Program-made: the position numbers and the translations under genes
Notes under the pieces: model-generated
What the model saw: the letters and a program-made list of their open reading frames with translations, nothing else
Told to the model about the DNA's origin: nothing
Databases searched by the model: none
Origin: PALSA-612 sp963711315
GTDB lineage: Bacteria; Actinomycetota; Thermoleophilia; Gaiellales; Gaiellaceae
Direction of reading: 5' to 3'
NCBI GenBank assembly: GCA_963711315.1
Contig: CAVQDQ010000003.1
Span: forward strand, 248,001-312,000
DNA length: 64,000 nucleotides
Shown: positions 53,061-61,793 of the stretch, one piece after another
How positions within the stretch are numbered: position 1 is the first letter of the stretch
How the letters are laid out: every line of letters starts with the position of its first letter

Positions 53061-54959
53061 CTACGTCGCCTCTGCTGCAAGCACCGACTCGGGGAAGGCG
53101 ACGACGAGCACCTCGCACGGAGCGTTGCGGAGTACGTACTCGACGGTGGGCGAGAAGAAGCGCGACTGCCTGCGCCAGCGCGGCGCCGACCCAAGCACGA
53201 TCAGGTCGACGTCTCGCGCGATCGCCTCGCGCACGATGGCCTCCCCAATCGAACGCGCCTGGACGGTCGCGCCGCGCACGACGACGCCGTGGTCCTCGCC
53301 GAGCAGGCGTGCCTCGTCGAGAGACTCCACCGCACGCTCCTCCTCGGCCGGGTCGGCCGGCGCGTCGAGGCTCTTGGACAGCGGCATGCGCAGGACGTGT
53401 AGCGCCTCCACGTCCGAACCCCGCTCCTGGGCGAGCTTCACCGCCGTGGCGATCATCTCCTCGCCGATCAATCCAAGCTTCATCGGCACGAGGATCTTCG
53501 ACAGCGCCGGTTCCGCGAGCTCCGCCTGCTCGTCGGGCGAGACCACCCGCTCCAGCAGCCCCTCACCGCGATGGCGGCGCACGAGCCCGTAGATCACGAG
53601 CCCCGCCGCGAGCCAGATCGGGCCCGCGTACCGAGCTCCGGGGTGTGTCACCATCGCGGCGACCCAGACGGTCAGCGTCAGGATGATTCCGACAACAGCT
53701 GGGATGGGGACGTCCGCTCCGCCGATGCGGACGTTCCAGGGCACGCGGTACGGGCGCTCCAGCTCTGGCGCCGTGAAGCGCAGTCGGATAACGGCGAGCT
53801 GCGCGGCGGCGAACGCGAGCAGCACCCCGAAGCTGAACAGCGCCGCGAGGAAGGCCACTTCGTCGTCAACCGCTGCCGTGACGGCGATCAGGCCTCCGGC
53901 GGCGATGACGACGACCGACGCGAGCGCCGCAGGCGAGATGAGCGTGCGCCTGCCCAGCCTCCCGAACGTGCGAGGCAGCATCCCGTGCTCGCCCAGCGAG
54001 TAGGCAAGGCGCCCGAACCCGGACACGGACGTGGTTGCGGCGGCGAGGAGGATGAGGGCGCCGGAGACGCCCACGAAGATCCGCAGCGCGTCCGCGAGGA
54101 GCGGCGAGAGATCGTCGCCGAGCACCTGCGCGATTCCGAGCAGCGGCGCGAAGAGCCACTCGTTCCCGAGCGCGGTCTCGCCGTCGGACACCGGAAAGGC
54201 CGAGAGCCCGACGACGGCGATCGCAATGTAGAGAGCGACGACGACGCCGATCGCCCCGAAGAGGCTGCGCGGAATGTCGATACCCGGCCGCCGCGCCTCC
54301 TCGGCGAGGTTCGCCACCGTCTCCAGGCCCGTGTACGCAAGCATCGCGAGCGGCAAGGCGAACGCTAGCTCGGACCAGCTGGGAGCCGAGCCCAACTCGA
54401 CACCCCGCGTGAGCGCGTCCGGCGAGACGAGCAGGGCGAGGCCGAGCACGACGACGAGCAGTTGCGTGAAGAGGTCGAGCACCGCCACGCCGATACCGGC
54501 CGTGTAGAGACCGGGCCGCCGGAAGAGGCGCACGACGGCGATGGCGGCGATTACGGCCACGCCGACGACGACGTCCCAGGGATGCCGCTCCAGCGCGTCG
54601 ATGTCGAGCGCCCCACCGAGGTAGTGCGGCAGGAAGAGCGCGGAGAGCGTGATGACGATGATGTAGTCGAGGAACAGCACCCAGCCGGTGCAGAACCCGG
54701 CGAAGTCGTTGAAAGCCTTGCGCACGAGCGTGGCCGCGCCGCCCGTCTCCGGCATGGCGGCGATCCCCTCGGCGTACGACAGCGCGACGACGAGGAACAG
54801 CAGGCCCGTCAGCAGCAGCACCTCGGGTGTCAGCCCGAGCGCGTGGCCGGCGATGATGCCGAGCGCGAAGTAGATCGACGATGCGATCTCGCCGTACGCG
54901 ACCGAGAACAGCGTAGGAGCGCCGAGCACTCGCTGCAGCACGGGCAGCTTGCGGGCCAT
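53061..54959 (-). CDS. APC-family permease fused to a USP domain
   Basis: A 632-residue protein: about 12 membrane helices of the amino acid-polyamine-organocation fold (YGEIASSIYFALGIIAGHAL, TGGAATLVRKAFNDFAGFCT, YTGLETVANLAEEARRPGID) followed by a C-terminal universal-stress-protein-like domain (KILVPMKLGLIGEEMIATAV, DLIVLGSAPRWRR, APCEVLVVAF). APC permeases with cytosolic nucleotide-binding domains include KimA, a potassium importer. The RCK pair that follows makes potassium a reasonable guess here; amino acids are the alternative. Coupled to the small membrane protein by TGATG. Confidence 0.82.
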   Translation of the reverse strand: MARKLPVLQRVLGAPTLFSVAYGEIASSIYFALGIIAGHALGLTPEVLLLTGLLFLVVALSYAEGIAAMPETGGAATLVRKAFNDFAGFCTGWVLFLDYIIVITLSALFLPHYLGGALDIDALERHPWDVVVGVAVIAAIAVVRLFRRPGLYTAGIGVAVLDLFTQLLVVVLGLALLVSPDALTRGVELGSAPSWSELAFALPLAMLAYTGLETVANLAEEARRPGIDIPRSLFGAIGVVVALYIAIAVVGLSAFPVSDGETALGNEWLFAPLLGIAQVLGDDLSPLLADALRIFVGVSGALILLAAATTSVSGFGRLAYSLGEHGMLPRTFGRLGRRTLISPAALASVVVIAAGGLIAVTAAVDDEVAFLAALFSFGVLLAFAAAQLAVIRLRFTAPELERPYRVPWNVRIGGADVPIPAVVGIILTLTVWVAAMVTHPGARYAGPIWLAAGLVIYGLVRRHRGEGLLERVVSPDEQAELAEPALSKILVPMKLGLIGEEMIATAVKLAQERGSDVEALHVLRMPLSKSLDAPADPAEEERAVESLDEARLLGEDHGVVVRGATVQARSIGEAIVREAIARDVDLIVLGSAPRWRRQSRFFSPTVEYVLRNAPCEVLVVAFPESVLAAEAT

Positions 54960-55123
54960 CAGCGTCGACCTCGTAGCAGGTACAGCCGACCCACGCCTAA
55001 TGCGACGAACAGCACGCCGAGCAGGTAGCCCACGCCGCCGCCCACACGCGCCGTCTGGACAGCTAGCCCGATACCGAGCGCGATGAGCGTGACGGCGAAG
55101 ACGACGACGACGCGAGGAGGCAT
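54959..55123 (-). CDS. Small two-helix membrane protein
   Basis: A 54-residue protein lying between two APC-USP permease genes, joined to each by a TGATG overlap. It is almost entirely two membrane helices (VVVVFAVTLIALGIGLAVQT; VGYLLGVLFVALGVGRLYLL) with a basic tail. Too short for most gene finders, but the double overlap shows it is translated. A permease subunit or assembly factor is plausible. Confidence 0.65.
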   Translation of the reverse strand: MPPRVVVVFAVTLIALGIGLAVQTARVGGGVGYLLGVLFVALGVGRLYLLRGRR

Positions 55124-57045
55124 CAGGCTGCAGCTCTCCTTGCGGCCGCGATCATCACGCGACAGGGCGCGTTGCGCAGCACATCGTCGGCCGTCTTGCC
55201 GAAGATCGCGCTCGTGCGCGTGCGGTGCGGCAGTCTCGGCGCACCCATGACGATGATCTCGGCGTTTCTCCGCTCAGCTTCATCCACGATCTCTGCTCCG
55301 GCGTTTCGGCCGCGGACGACGCGTTCCACGACCCGGACGCCGTAGAGGTCGCCGATGTCGTGCGCCTCGTCGAGCAGCTCGTCGGCGAGCGCTTCTTGCT
55401 CGGGAAAGTCGGCACCGAGGGGCAGCTCAAGCGGCACGACGATCACGCGCATAGCGACGATCATCGAGCGCCGTTCAGCGGCGAGCCGCGCTGCGATGTG
55501 CATTGCCTCCCTGGCCTGGTCGCCTGCCACGAGGGGGACAAGGATGCTCTGGTACTCGAGCGCCTGCGCCGGACCGAGCAATGGCGGTGCACGAACGGTC
55601 TCGGTCAACGGCGCATGAAGTATCCGACGCCGATACACGACGTAGACGACCATGCCGATCGCCAGCCAGCCAAGCCCCGCGTACCGCGTCGGCGGATCCT
55701 GGACGACGACGACGATCCAGGCGAGGAACGTGGCGGTGCCGCCGACGAACGCAAACACCGGCCAGTCGGTACCGCCGATGCGAAGGTTCGGTCGGGCGCG
55801 AAACTGCAACTCCTCCCCGCGGTCCTGGCGGCGAAGCTGCACGACCGCCGCGTGCGCGATCGTGAACGAGAGCATCGCGCCGAACGAGTACATCGTGCCC
55901 AGGAAGTCCACCTGGCCGGGCAAGAGCACGAGGATCGAGGCAAAGCCCGCGAAAACCACGAGCGCGAGCCAGGGCGTCTTGAACTTCGGGTGAAGCTTTC
56001 GGAAGGCGCCCGGCAACTGCCGGTACGACGCCATCGAATACGTGATCCGCGAAGCGCCGATGATGCCGGCGTTCGTCGCGATGAACAGGATCGTCGCGGC
56101 CAGGATCCCGACGTAGATCTGAAGGACATCGAGTAGGACACCGCCAATGCCGAGGTTGTCGACGACTCCGAGGATCGGGTCGTTCTGGTAGCCGCCCTCG
56201 TCTGGCGGAAGGGCGAGGAACGTCGTCAGCTCGCCTCCGATCTCCTCCACCGGCAGCGCTGAGAGGGCGACCAGCGGCAGCGTGAAGTAGATCGCGAAAA
56301 CAGCGATCGCCACGAGCCCGATCGAACGCGGGATCGTCCGCACGGGGTCGCGTGCTTCCTCGGCGAGATTCGAGACGGTTTCGATTCCGGTGTATGCGAT
56401 CATCGCCACGGGGATCGCGAGCAGGAGATTGCTCCAGGTCGGCGCAATCCCCCAGTGAACGTTGGCGGATAGCGTCGACGCATTGAAGACGAGCACGAAG
56501 CCGAGCAGGACGAGCAGCAACTGCGTCGCGAAGTCGATGGCGGCGAGAACAATGTTGAGGCGCGCCGACTCCTGGATGCCGACGACGTTCAGCGCCACTA
56601 GCACCACGATCACGATCGCTCCGCCCGCGATGTCCCACGGGTTCTCGCGGAGCGGCCCCCAGAACACTGAGAGGTAGTGCGGTACGAAGAACGCCGAGAT
56701 GGCGATCGTGATGATGTAGTTGAGCATCTGGGCCCAGGCGGCCCCGAAACTCACGAGCTCGTTGAAGGCGTGGCGGGCGAAGCTCGACGAGCCACCGGCC
56801 TCGGGGTAGCGGACCGTTCCCTCCGCATACGTGAGCGCCGTGGCAGCGAAGAACAGCCCGGCGATGACAAAGACGAGCGGCGTCAGGCCCAGCGCGAAGG
56901 CCGCCGTGACCCCAAGCGCGTAGTAGATGGAGGAGCCGACGTTTCCGTAGGCCGTTGAGAAGAGGGCCGGCGCGCCCAGCACGCGCTCGAGCTTGTGCTC
57001 GCGGCGGCGGCGGCCAGGTCTCGGCGATGTCTCCGGGGTCGTCAC
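55123..57045 (-). CDS. APC-family permease fused to a USP domain, first gene of the operon
   Basis: A 640-residue relative of the downstream permease with the same layout: 12 helices (YGNVGSSIYYALGVTAAFAL, EAGGSSSFARHAFNELVSFG, YTGIETVSNLAEEARDPVRT), then a USP-like domain (SILVPLVAGDQAREAMHIAA, AEIIVMGAPRLPHR, APCRVMIAAAR). GTG 57045. Two such permeases, a 54-residue membrane protein and two RCK proteins form one operon with 1-base overlaps or a 30-base gap. They may make a heteromeric importer or have different affinities. Confidence 0.82.
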   Translation of the reverse strand: MTTPETSPRPGRRRREHKLERVLGAPALFSTAYGNVGSSIYYALGVTAAFALGLTPLVFVIAGLFFAATALTYAEGTVRYPEAGGSSSFARHAFNELVSFGAAWAQMLNYIITIAISAFFVPHYLSVFWGPLRENPWDIAGGAIVIVVLVALNVVGIQESARLNIVLAAIDFATQLLLVLLGFVLVFNASTLSANVHWGIAPTWSNLLLAIPVAMIAYTGIETVSNLAEEARDPVRTIPRSIGLVAIAVFAIYFTLPLVALSALPVEEIGGELTTFLALPPDEGGYQNDPILGVVDNLGIGGVLLDVLQIYVGILAATILFIATNAGIIGASRITYSMASYRQLPGAFRKLHPKFKTPWLALVVFAGFASILVLLPGQVDFLGTMYSFGAMLSFTIAHAAVVQLRRQDRGEELQFRARPNLRIGGTDWPVFAFVGGTATFLAWIVVVVQDPPTRYAGLGWLAIGMVVYVVYRRRILHAPLTETVRAPPLLGPAQALEYQSILVPLVAGDQAREAMHIAARLAAERRSMIVAMRVIVVPLELPLGADFPEQEALADELLDEAHDIGDLYGVRVVERVVRGRNAGAEIVDEAERRNAEIIVMGAPRLPHRTRTSAIFGKTADDVLRNAPCRVMIAAARRAAA

Positions 57046-57077
57046 CAGCTCAACAGGCGGCTCGTAGGATCCCGAGC

Positions 57078-58016
57078 ATGGTGCACCTTCGCATCGTCGC
57101 GCCTCCTGCGCTCGCCGAGGCCGCGTACCAGATCGTGAGCGGCCATCCGTCCACTCTGAACGTCGTCCGGCTTCCGGGCGCCGCCGAGCAGCCGCACGGT
57201 GACCTCATTCTCTGCGACGTCGCGCGGGAGGACACGAGCCTCGTCGTGGAGGAGTTGCGTCGGCTCGGCCTCGAGTTGAAAGGGTCGATTGCGATCGAGC
57301 CGATCACCTCGCTTGTCTCGGACGCTGCTCGCAAGGCCGAGCGGGCCGCCGTCGGCTCGCCAGCGGACGCCGTCGTCTGGGAGGCAGTGGAGACGCAGAC
57401 GTCCGAGAGCGCGGAGCTCTCGTTCAGCTTCGCGGCGTTCATGGTGCTCGCGACGCTAATCGCGGCGGTCGGCATCATCGAGGACTCGCTCATTCTCATC
57501 ATCGGGGCGATGGTCGTGGGTCCGGAGTACGGCCCACTGGCGGGCTTGTGCGTTGCCCTCGTGCAACGGAAGGGCGAGCTGGCCGTGCGGTCGCTAAAGG
57601 CGCTTGCGGTCGGCTTTCCGATCGCCATCTTCGCCAGCTTCCTACTGACGACGGTCCTGCGAGCCGTCGATTCGGCACCGGAGGAGTTGAACGCGGTCGG
57701 CCATCCGGCGACGCTATTCATCTCCCATCCCGACGAGTTCTCGGCGCTTGTGGCCGTTCTCGCAGGCGTCGCGGGCACGCTGTCGCTCTCGACTGCCAAG
57801 TCCGGGGCGCTGGTAGGCGTCCTCATCTCTGTGACGACGATCCCGGCGGCTGCCAACGTCGGCGTCGCAGCGGCGTATGGCGACGGCTCGGAAGTCGCCG
57901 GGGCGGCCGCCCAGCTCGGGGTGAACCTCATCTGCATCGTCACGGCGGGAGTGGCAACCCTCGCTCTCCAAAGGGCCTTCTACACACGCCGCCGCCGGCG
58001 CGCCCGCGGCGGCTGA
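57078..58016 (+). CDS. DUF389 membrane protein
   Basis: A 312-residue protein with an ACT-like N-terminal domain of about 110 residues (MVHLRIVAPPALAEAAYQIV). Five or six membrane helices follow, with the DUF389 signatures EDSLILIIGAMVVGPEYGPL and STAKSGALVGVLISVTTIPA. The family is widespread and uncharacterised. It is divergent from the APC-USP operon with 32 bases between starts. Confidence 0.82.
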   Translation: MVHLRIVAPPALAEAAYQIVSGHPSTLNVVRLPGAAEQPHGDLILCDVAREDTSLVVEELRRLGLELKGSIAIEPITSLVSDAARKAERAAVGSPADAVVWEAVETQTSESAELSFSFAAFMVLATLIAAVGIIEDSLILIIGAMVVGPEYGPLAGLCVALVQRKGELAVRSLKALAVGFPIAIFASFLLTTVLRAVDSAPEELNAVGHPATLFISHPDEFSALVAVLAGVAGTLSLSTAKSGALVGVLISVTTIPAAANVGVAAAYGDGSEVAGAAAQLGVNLICIVTAGVATLALQRAFYTRRRRRARGG

Positions 58017-58032
58017 CGCCGACTCGTAAGCA

Positions 58033-58043
58033 GTGCCAGGCAC
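58033..58043. repeat. Short palindrome GTGCCAGGCAC near the transposase
   Basis: An 11-base palindrome, 80 bases before the RAYT start, and a second dyad GGCCAGCACAGTGGCC (58089-58104). RAYT enzymes mobilise or bind such REP-like hairpins; these may be the cognate ends. Confidence 0.4.
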
Positions 58044-58123
58044 CAATTACATGTCTGCTCCAATTCTGTGCCAACTGTGTTGCGACGGCCAGCACAGTGG
58101 CCGGCGACCCGTAACGTCGACGC

Positions 58124-58579
58124 ATGGGTCGCCCATATCGCACCCTCATCCCTGGCGGCATCTACCACGTCACCGCCCGGGGCACGGGCCCGATCGAGAT
58201 CTTTCGCGACGACGTCGATCGCCGCTGCTTCATGCGAAGGCTGGCCACGGTCGAGAGACGCTTCGCGTGGATCCGCCAAGCACTCTGCTTGATGGGCACG
58301 CACTACCACCTGCTCGTCGAAACGCCCGAGCCCAACCTCTCCGCCGGGATACACCAGCTCAACGGCCTCTACGCGCTGCTGTTCAACCGCCGGCACGGCC
58401 GCGTCGGAACGCTTTTCCAGAGTCGCTTCCACGCCACGCTCGTGGAGAGCGACGAGCACCTGGAGACGGCCGTCCAGTACATCGCCGCCAACCCCGTTCG
58501 AGCCGGGCTCTGCGCCCAACCTGAAGACTGGCCGTGGAGCTCGTTCCGGCCCGCGGCTAGCCGTGAATCGAGGCGATGA
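58124..58579 (+). CDS. REP-associated tyrosine transposase (RAYT, IS200-like Y1)
   Basis: A 151-residue protein with the HUH motif (LMGTHYHLLVETPEPNLSAG), the conserved GRVGTLFQSRFHATLV segment, and YIAANPVRAGLC containing the likely nucleophilic tyrosine before an EDWPWSS tail. These are the hallmarks of TnpA-REP proteins, single-stranded DNA transposases thought to spread or maintain REP sequences. The frame is intact and its last 23 bases overlap the hppA stop on the other strand. Confidence 0.85.
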   Translation: MGRPYRTLIPGGIYHVTARGTGPIEIFRDDVDRRCFMRRLATVERRFAWIRQALCLMGTHYHLLVETPEPNLSAGIHQLNGLYALLFNRRHGRVGTLFQSRFHATLVESDEHLETAVQYIAANPVRAGLCAQPEDWPWSSFRPAASRESRR

Positions 58580-60608
58580 GCGGGATGATGAGGATGGCGA
58601 CGATGTTGGTGATCTTGATCATCGGGTTGATCGCCGGCCCGGCCGTGTCCTTGTAGGGATCACCGACCGTGTCACCCGTGACTCCAGCCGCGTGTGCCTC
58701 CGAGCCCTTCCCGCCGAAGGCGCCGTCCTCGATCAGCTTCTTCGCGTTGTCCCAGGCGCCGCCGCCGGACGTCATCGCGATTGCCAGGAAGATGCCGGTG
58801 ACGATCGTGCCGATCAGGAGGCCGCCGAGCATCTCCGGCTTGATGATCCCGACGACGATCGGGAACACGATCGGAATGAGCGCGGGCGCCAACATCAGCC
58901 GGATCGCCCGCCCGGTGACGATTCCCACCGCGCGCGAGTAGTCGGGGCGAGACGTTCCCTCCATGATCCCGGGGTTCTCGCGGAACTGGCGGCGCACCTC
59001 CTGCACCACTTCGCCGCCTGCCTGCCCGACGGCGGTCATCGCAAGCGACGCGAAGAGGAACGGCATCAGGCCGCCGATGAAGAGCCCGGCGATCACCCAC
59101 GGATCACTCAGGGAGAAGAAGACGTTGAGGCCCTCCTCGCCGAGACCGCGCACGTACTCGTCGAAGAGGATCAGCGCTGCGAGGCCCGCGGAGCCGATGG
59201 CGTAGCCCTTGGTCACAGCTTTCGTCGTATTGCCGACAGCATCCAGCGGGTCGGTGACCGCACGCACGGACTCGTCGAGATCGGCCATCTCTGCGATGCC
59301 GCCCGCGTTGTCCGTCACCGGCCCGTACGCATCGAGGGCGACGATGAGGCCTGTCATCGAGAGCTGCGCCATGACGGCCACGCCGATCCCGAACAGGTCC
59401 TGGCCGGCCGCGTAATAGGAGCCGACGATGCCCGCCGCGATCACGATCACCGGCAGGGCAGTCGCCTGCATGCCCCACGCCAGGCCGGCGATGATGTTCG
59501 TCGCGTGCCCGGTCTGCGACGCCTCGGCGATCGCTTTCACAGGACGCCAGCGAGTGCCCGTGTAGTACTCGGTGATGGCGACGAGCGCGAACGTCACGAC
59601 CAGGCCGATCAGCGCAGGCCCGTAGAGCTGCCAGAAGTCGAACTTCCCGTCGTCGAAGGCCAGCGTCACGGGGATGAAGCCGATGGCCGACAGCACCGTG
59701 GCGACGAGGATCGCCTTGTAGAGGGCGTTCATGATCGAGCCGTCCCGCCCGATGCGCGCGAAGAACGTCCCGATCACCGAGGAGAGAATCGAGATGCCAC
59801 CGATCGCGAGCGGGAACAGCCAGAGCTCGCTCGTCGGGAACGCCGTCGCCAGCAGCATTACCGCCACCGCCGTGACGGCGTACGTCTCGAACAGGTCGGC
59901 AGCCATGCCCGCGCAGTCGCCGACGTTGTCCCCGACGTTGTCGGCGATCACCGCGGGGTTCCGCGGGTCGTCCTCCGGGATGCCCGCCTCGATCTTCCCC
60001 ACGAGGTCGGCACCGACGTCGGCCGCCTTCGTGAAGATGCCGCCTCCCAATCGCGCGAAGACTGAGATGAGAGAGCCACCGAAGGCGAGCCCGATCAGGT
60101 CGTCGATCGCCGAGTCGGAGCTGTTGCCGAGCCAGTCCGTGAGCACCCAGTAGTAGCCCGCGACGCCGAGCAAGCCGAGGCCGACCACCAGTAGTCCCGT
60201 GACGGAGCCGGCCTTGAAGGCGATGTCCAGTGCCGGAGCAACGCCGCGCTTCGCAGCCTCCGCAGTGCGCACGTTCGAGCGCACCGCCACGTTCATGCCG
60301 ATGAAGCCGGCAGCCGCGGAGAAGACGGCGCCGATGAGAAAGCCGATCGCAGTCCCCCAGCCGAGCTGGTTGTAGAAGCCGAGGAGGAGGAACGGGAACA
60401 CCGCCACGATGGCGATCGTCGAGTACTGCTTCTTCAGATACGCCGCGGCCCCCTCCTGGATTGCGCGTGCGATCTCCTGCATGCGCTCGCTACCGGCCGG
60501 CTGCTTCATCAGCCAGTAGGTGAGATAGACGCCGTAGCCGATCGCGACGCCCGAGCAAACGAGCGCGAACAGCACGGCATGGTCGATGAAAAAGCTTGCT
60601 ACGAGCAA
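58557..60608 (-). CDS. hppA: K+-independent membrane-bound pyrophosphatase
   Basis: A 683-residue protein with 16 membrane helices, the DVGADLVGKIEAGIPEDDPR catalytic loop, NPAVIADNVGDNVGDCAGMA, and GDTVGDPYKDTAGPAINPMI. The subtype-determining segment reads GNTTKAVTKGYAIGSAGLAA: lysine instead of alanine is the mark of the K+-independent, H+-pumping class. It hydrolyses PPi and pumps protons. TTG start 12 bases after the YbdK-type gene, so it is probably one transcript with 60621-63038. Confidence 0.92.
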   Translation of the reverse strand: MLVASFFIDHAVLFALVCSGVAIGYGVYLTYWLMKQPAGSERMQEIARAIQEGAAAYLKKQYSTIAIVAVFPFLLLGFYNQLGWGTAIGFLIGAVFSAAAGFIGMNVAVRSNVRTAEAAKRGVAPALDIAFKAGSVTGLLVVGLGLLGVAGYYWVLTDWLGNSSDSAIDDLIGLAFGGSLISVFARLGGGIFTKAADVGADLVGKIEAGIPEDDPRNPAVIADNVGDNVGDCAGMAADLFETYAVTAVAVMLLATAFPTSELWLFPLAIGGISILSSVIGTFFARIGRDGSIMNALYKAILVATVLSAIGFIPVTLAFDDGKFDFWQLYGPALIGLVVTFALVAITEYYTGTRWRPVKAIAEASQTGHATNIIAGLAWGMQATALPVIVIAAGIVGSYYAAGQDLFGIGVAVMAQLSMTGLIVALDAYGPVTDNAGGIAEMADLDESVRAVTDPLDAVGNTTKAVTKGYAIGSAGLAALILFDEYVRGLGEEGLNVFFSLSDPWVIAGLFIGGLMPFLFASLAMTAVGQAGGEVVQEVRRQFRENPGIMEGTSRPDYSRAVGIVTGRAIRLMLAPALIPIVFPIVVGIIKPEMLGGLLIGTIVTGIFLAIAMTSGGGAWDNAKKLIEDGAFGGKGSEAHAAGVTGDTVGDPYKDTAGPAINPMIKITNIVAILIIPLIASIHG

Positions 60609-60620
60609 GGCCGCAAGACC

Positions 60621-61781
60621 CTAACGAAAGCTCGGTACCGCTGTCTCCTCGACCTGCTCGGCGTAGATCGCCTCGAGTGTCGCCCCCTCCTCGTGCCTGG
60701 TGATCTGCCGCTCGGCAGCGTTCGCCGCGGGCACCTTGAGATACGGCGTCACGCCCAGTTCGTCGGCGACCGGGAGCATCCACTCGGCCAGCTCCTCGAG
60801 CGCCGCGCGAGCGGGACGGACGCGCAGGGAGTCGAGGTCGATCAGCTCTCCGGAGAGGCCGTTGCGGATCGCTCGCCAGGTGTTCTCCTCGATCATGCGA
60901 TGTGGGTGGTCGGGGAGCGACTCGCCCTCGTCGACTGCGCGAGCGATGCGCGCTGTCAGGGCGTACGCGAAGGCAGCGAGCGACTGCGCTTCCTCATGGC
61001 GTGGCTGGCCGTCGCAGATCCTGATCTCGATCGTGGGATACGCGAGGTGCGGCCTGACGCTCCACCACAGCTGCGTGTGCTCGGTGATCGAGCCCGTCTC
61101 GTAGAGCGCCCGCACGTATTCCTCGAACCCACGCCAGCCGTCGTACACATCGGGGACGCCGCAGCGCGGGAACAATCGGGTGAAGATCTGCGTGCGCGCC
61201 GAATGCAGGCCGGTGTTGACTGCCTCCACGAACGGTGAGGACGCCGACAACGCGAGCAGCTCTGGAAGAAAGCGGCGTAGCCCGTTGTGGACGGCGATCG
61301 CCCGGTCAGCGCCGCGGATTCCCACGTGCACGTGCAGCCCGAACGAGTTGTTGCGCCAGACGACGTAGCGGAGGATCTCGTCGTTGCGGCGGTAGTGCGG
61401 CGTGTCGATGATGTGCTGGTCCTGCCAGCGGCTCCACGGGTGCGTCCCCGTCGCGCCAAGCCGCACCTCGTGCGCTTCGGCGAGCTCGAAGAGCTGCCGG
61501 CGCCGCTCGACGACGAGGCCGGCAGCATCGGCGAATGTCTCGCAGCGCCCTGTCCGCACCTCGACCTCGGACGAGATCAGCTCGCCCACGAGATGCTTTT
61601 CCAGCACGGTGCCGCGCGCCGCCGCCTGCAGCTCCTCGAAATGGTCGGCGAGCGCGAGCGTCTCCGGGTCGAGCAACGCGAACTCCTCTTCGACGGCGAG
61701 CGTGAAGTCCCGGCCGTCGTCGAAGGCCTCGCGGGCGCCCGCGAGCAGGTCCTGCCAGGGGACGCTCTGCGCTTCACCCAT
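60621..61781 (-). CDS. YbdK-type carboxylate-amine ligase
   Basis: A 386-residue protein of the glutamate-cysteine ligase 2 family: FTLAVEEEFALLDPETLALA, LISSEVEVRTGRCETF, LGATGTHPWSRWQDQHI, NNSFGLHVHVGIRGADRAIA and PTIEIRICDGQ. E and H/R residues that bind Mg-ATP and glutamate are present. Family members show weak glutamate-cysteine ligase activity; in actinomycetes related enzymes make mycothiol-like or other amides. It follows the glycosyltransferase gene by 12 bases. Confidence 0.82.
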   Translation of the reverse strand: MGEAQSVPWQDLLAGAREAFDDGRDFTLAVEEEFALLDPETLALADHFEELQAAARGTVLEKHLVGELISSEVEVRTGRCETFADAAGLVVERRRQLFELAEAHEVRLGATGTHPWSRWQDQHIIDTPHYRRNDEILRYVVWRNNSFGLHVHVGIRGADRAIAVHNGLRRFLPELLALSASSPFVEAVNTGLHSARTQIFTRLFPRCGVPDVYDGWRGFEEYVRALYETGSITEHTQLWWSVRPHLAYPTIEIRICDGQPRHEEAQSLAAFAYALTARIARAVDEGESLPDHPHRMIEENTWRAIRNGLSGELIDLDSLRVRPARAALEELAEWMLPVADELGVTPYLKVPAANAAERQITRHEEGATLEAIYAEQVEETAVPSFR

Positions 61782-61793
61782 TGAAGCGGAACG

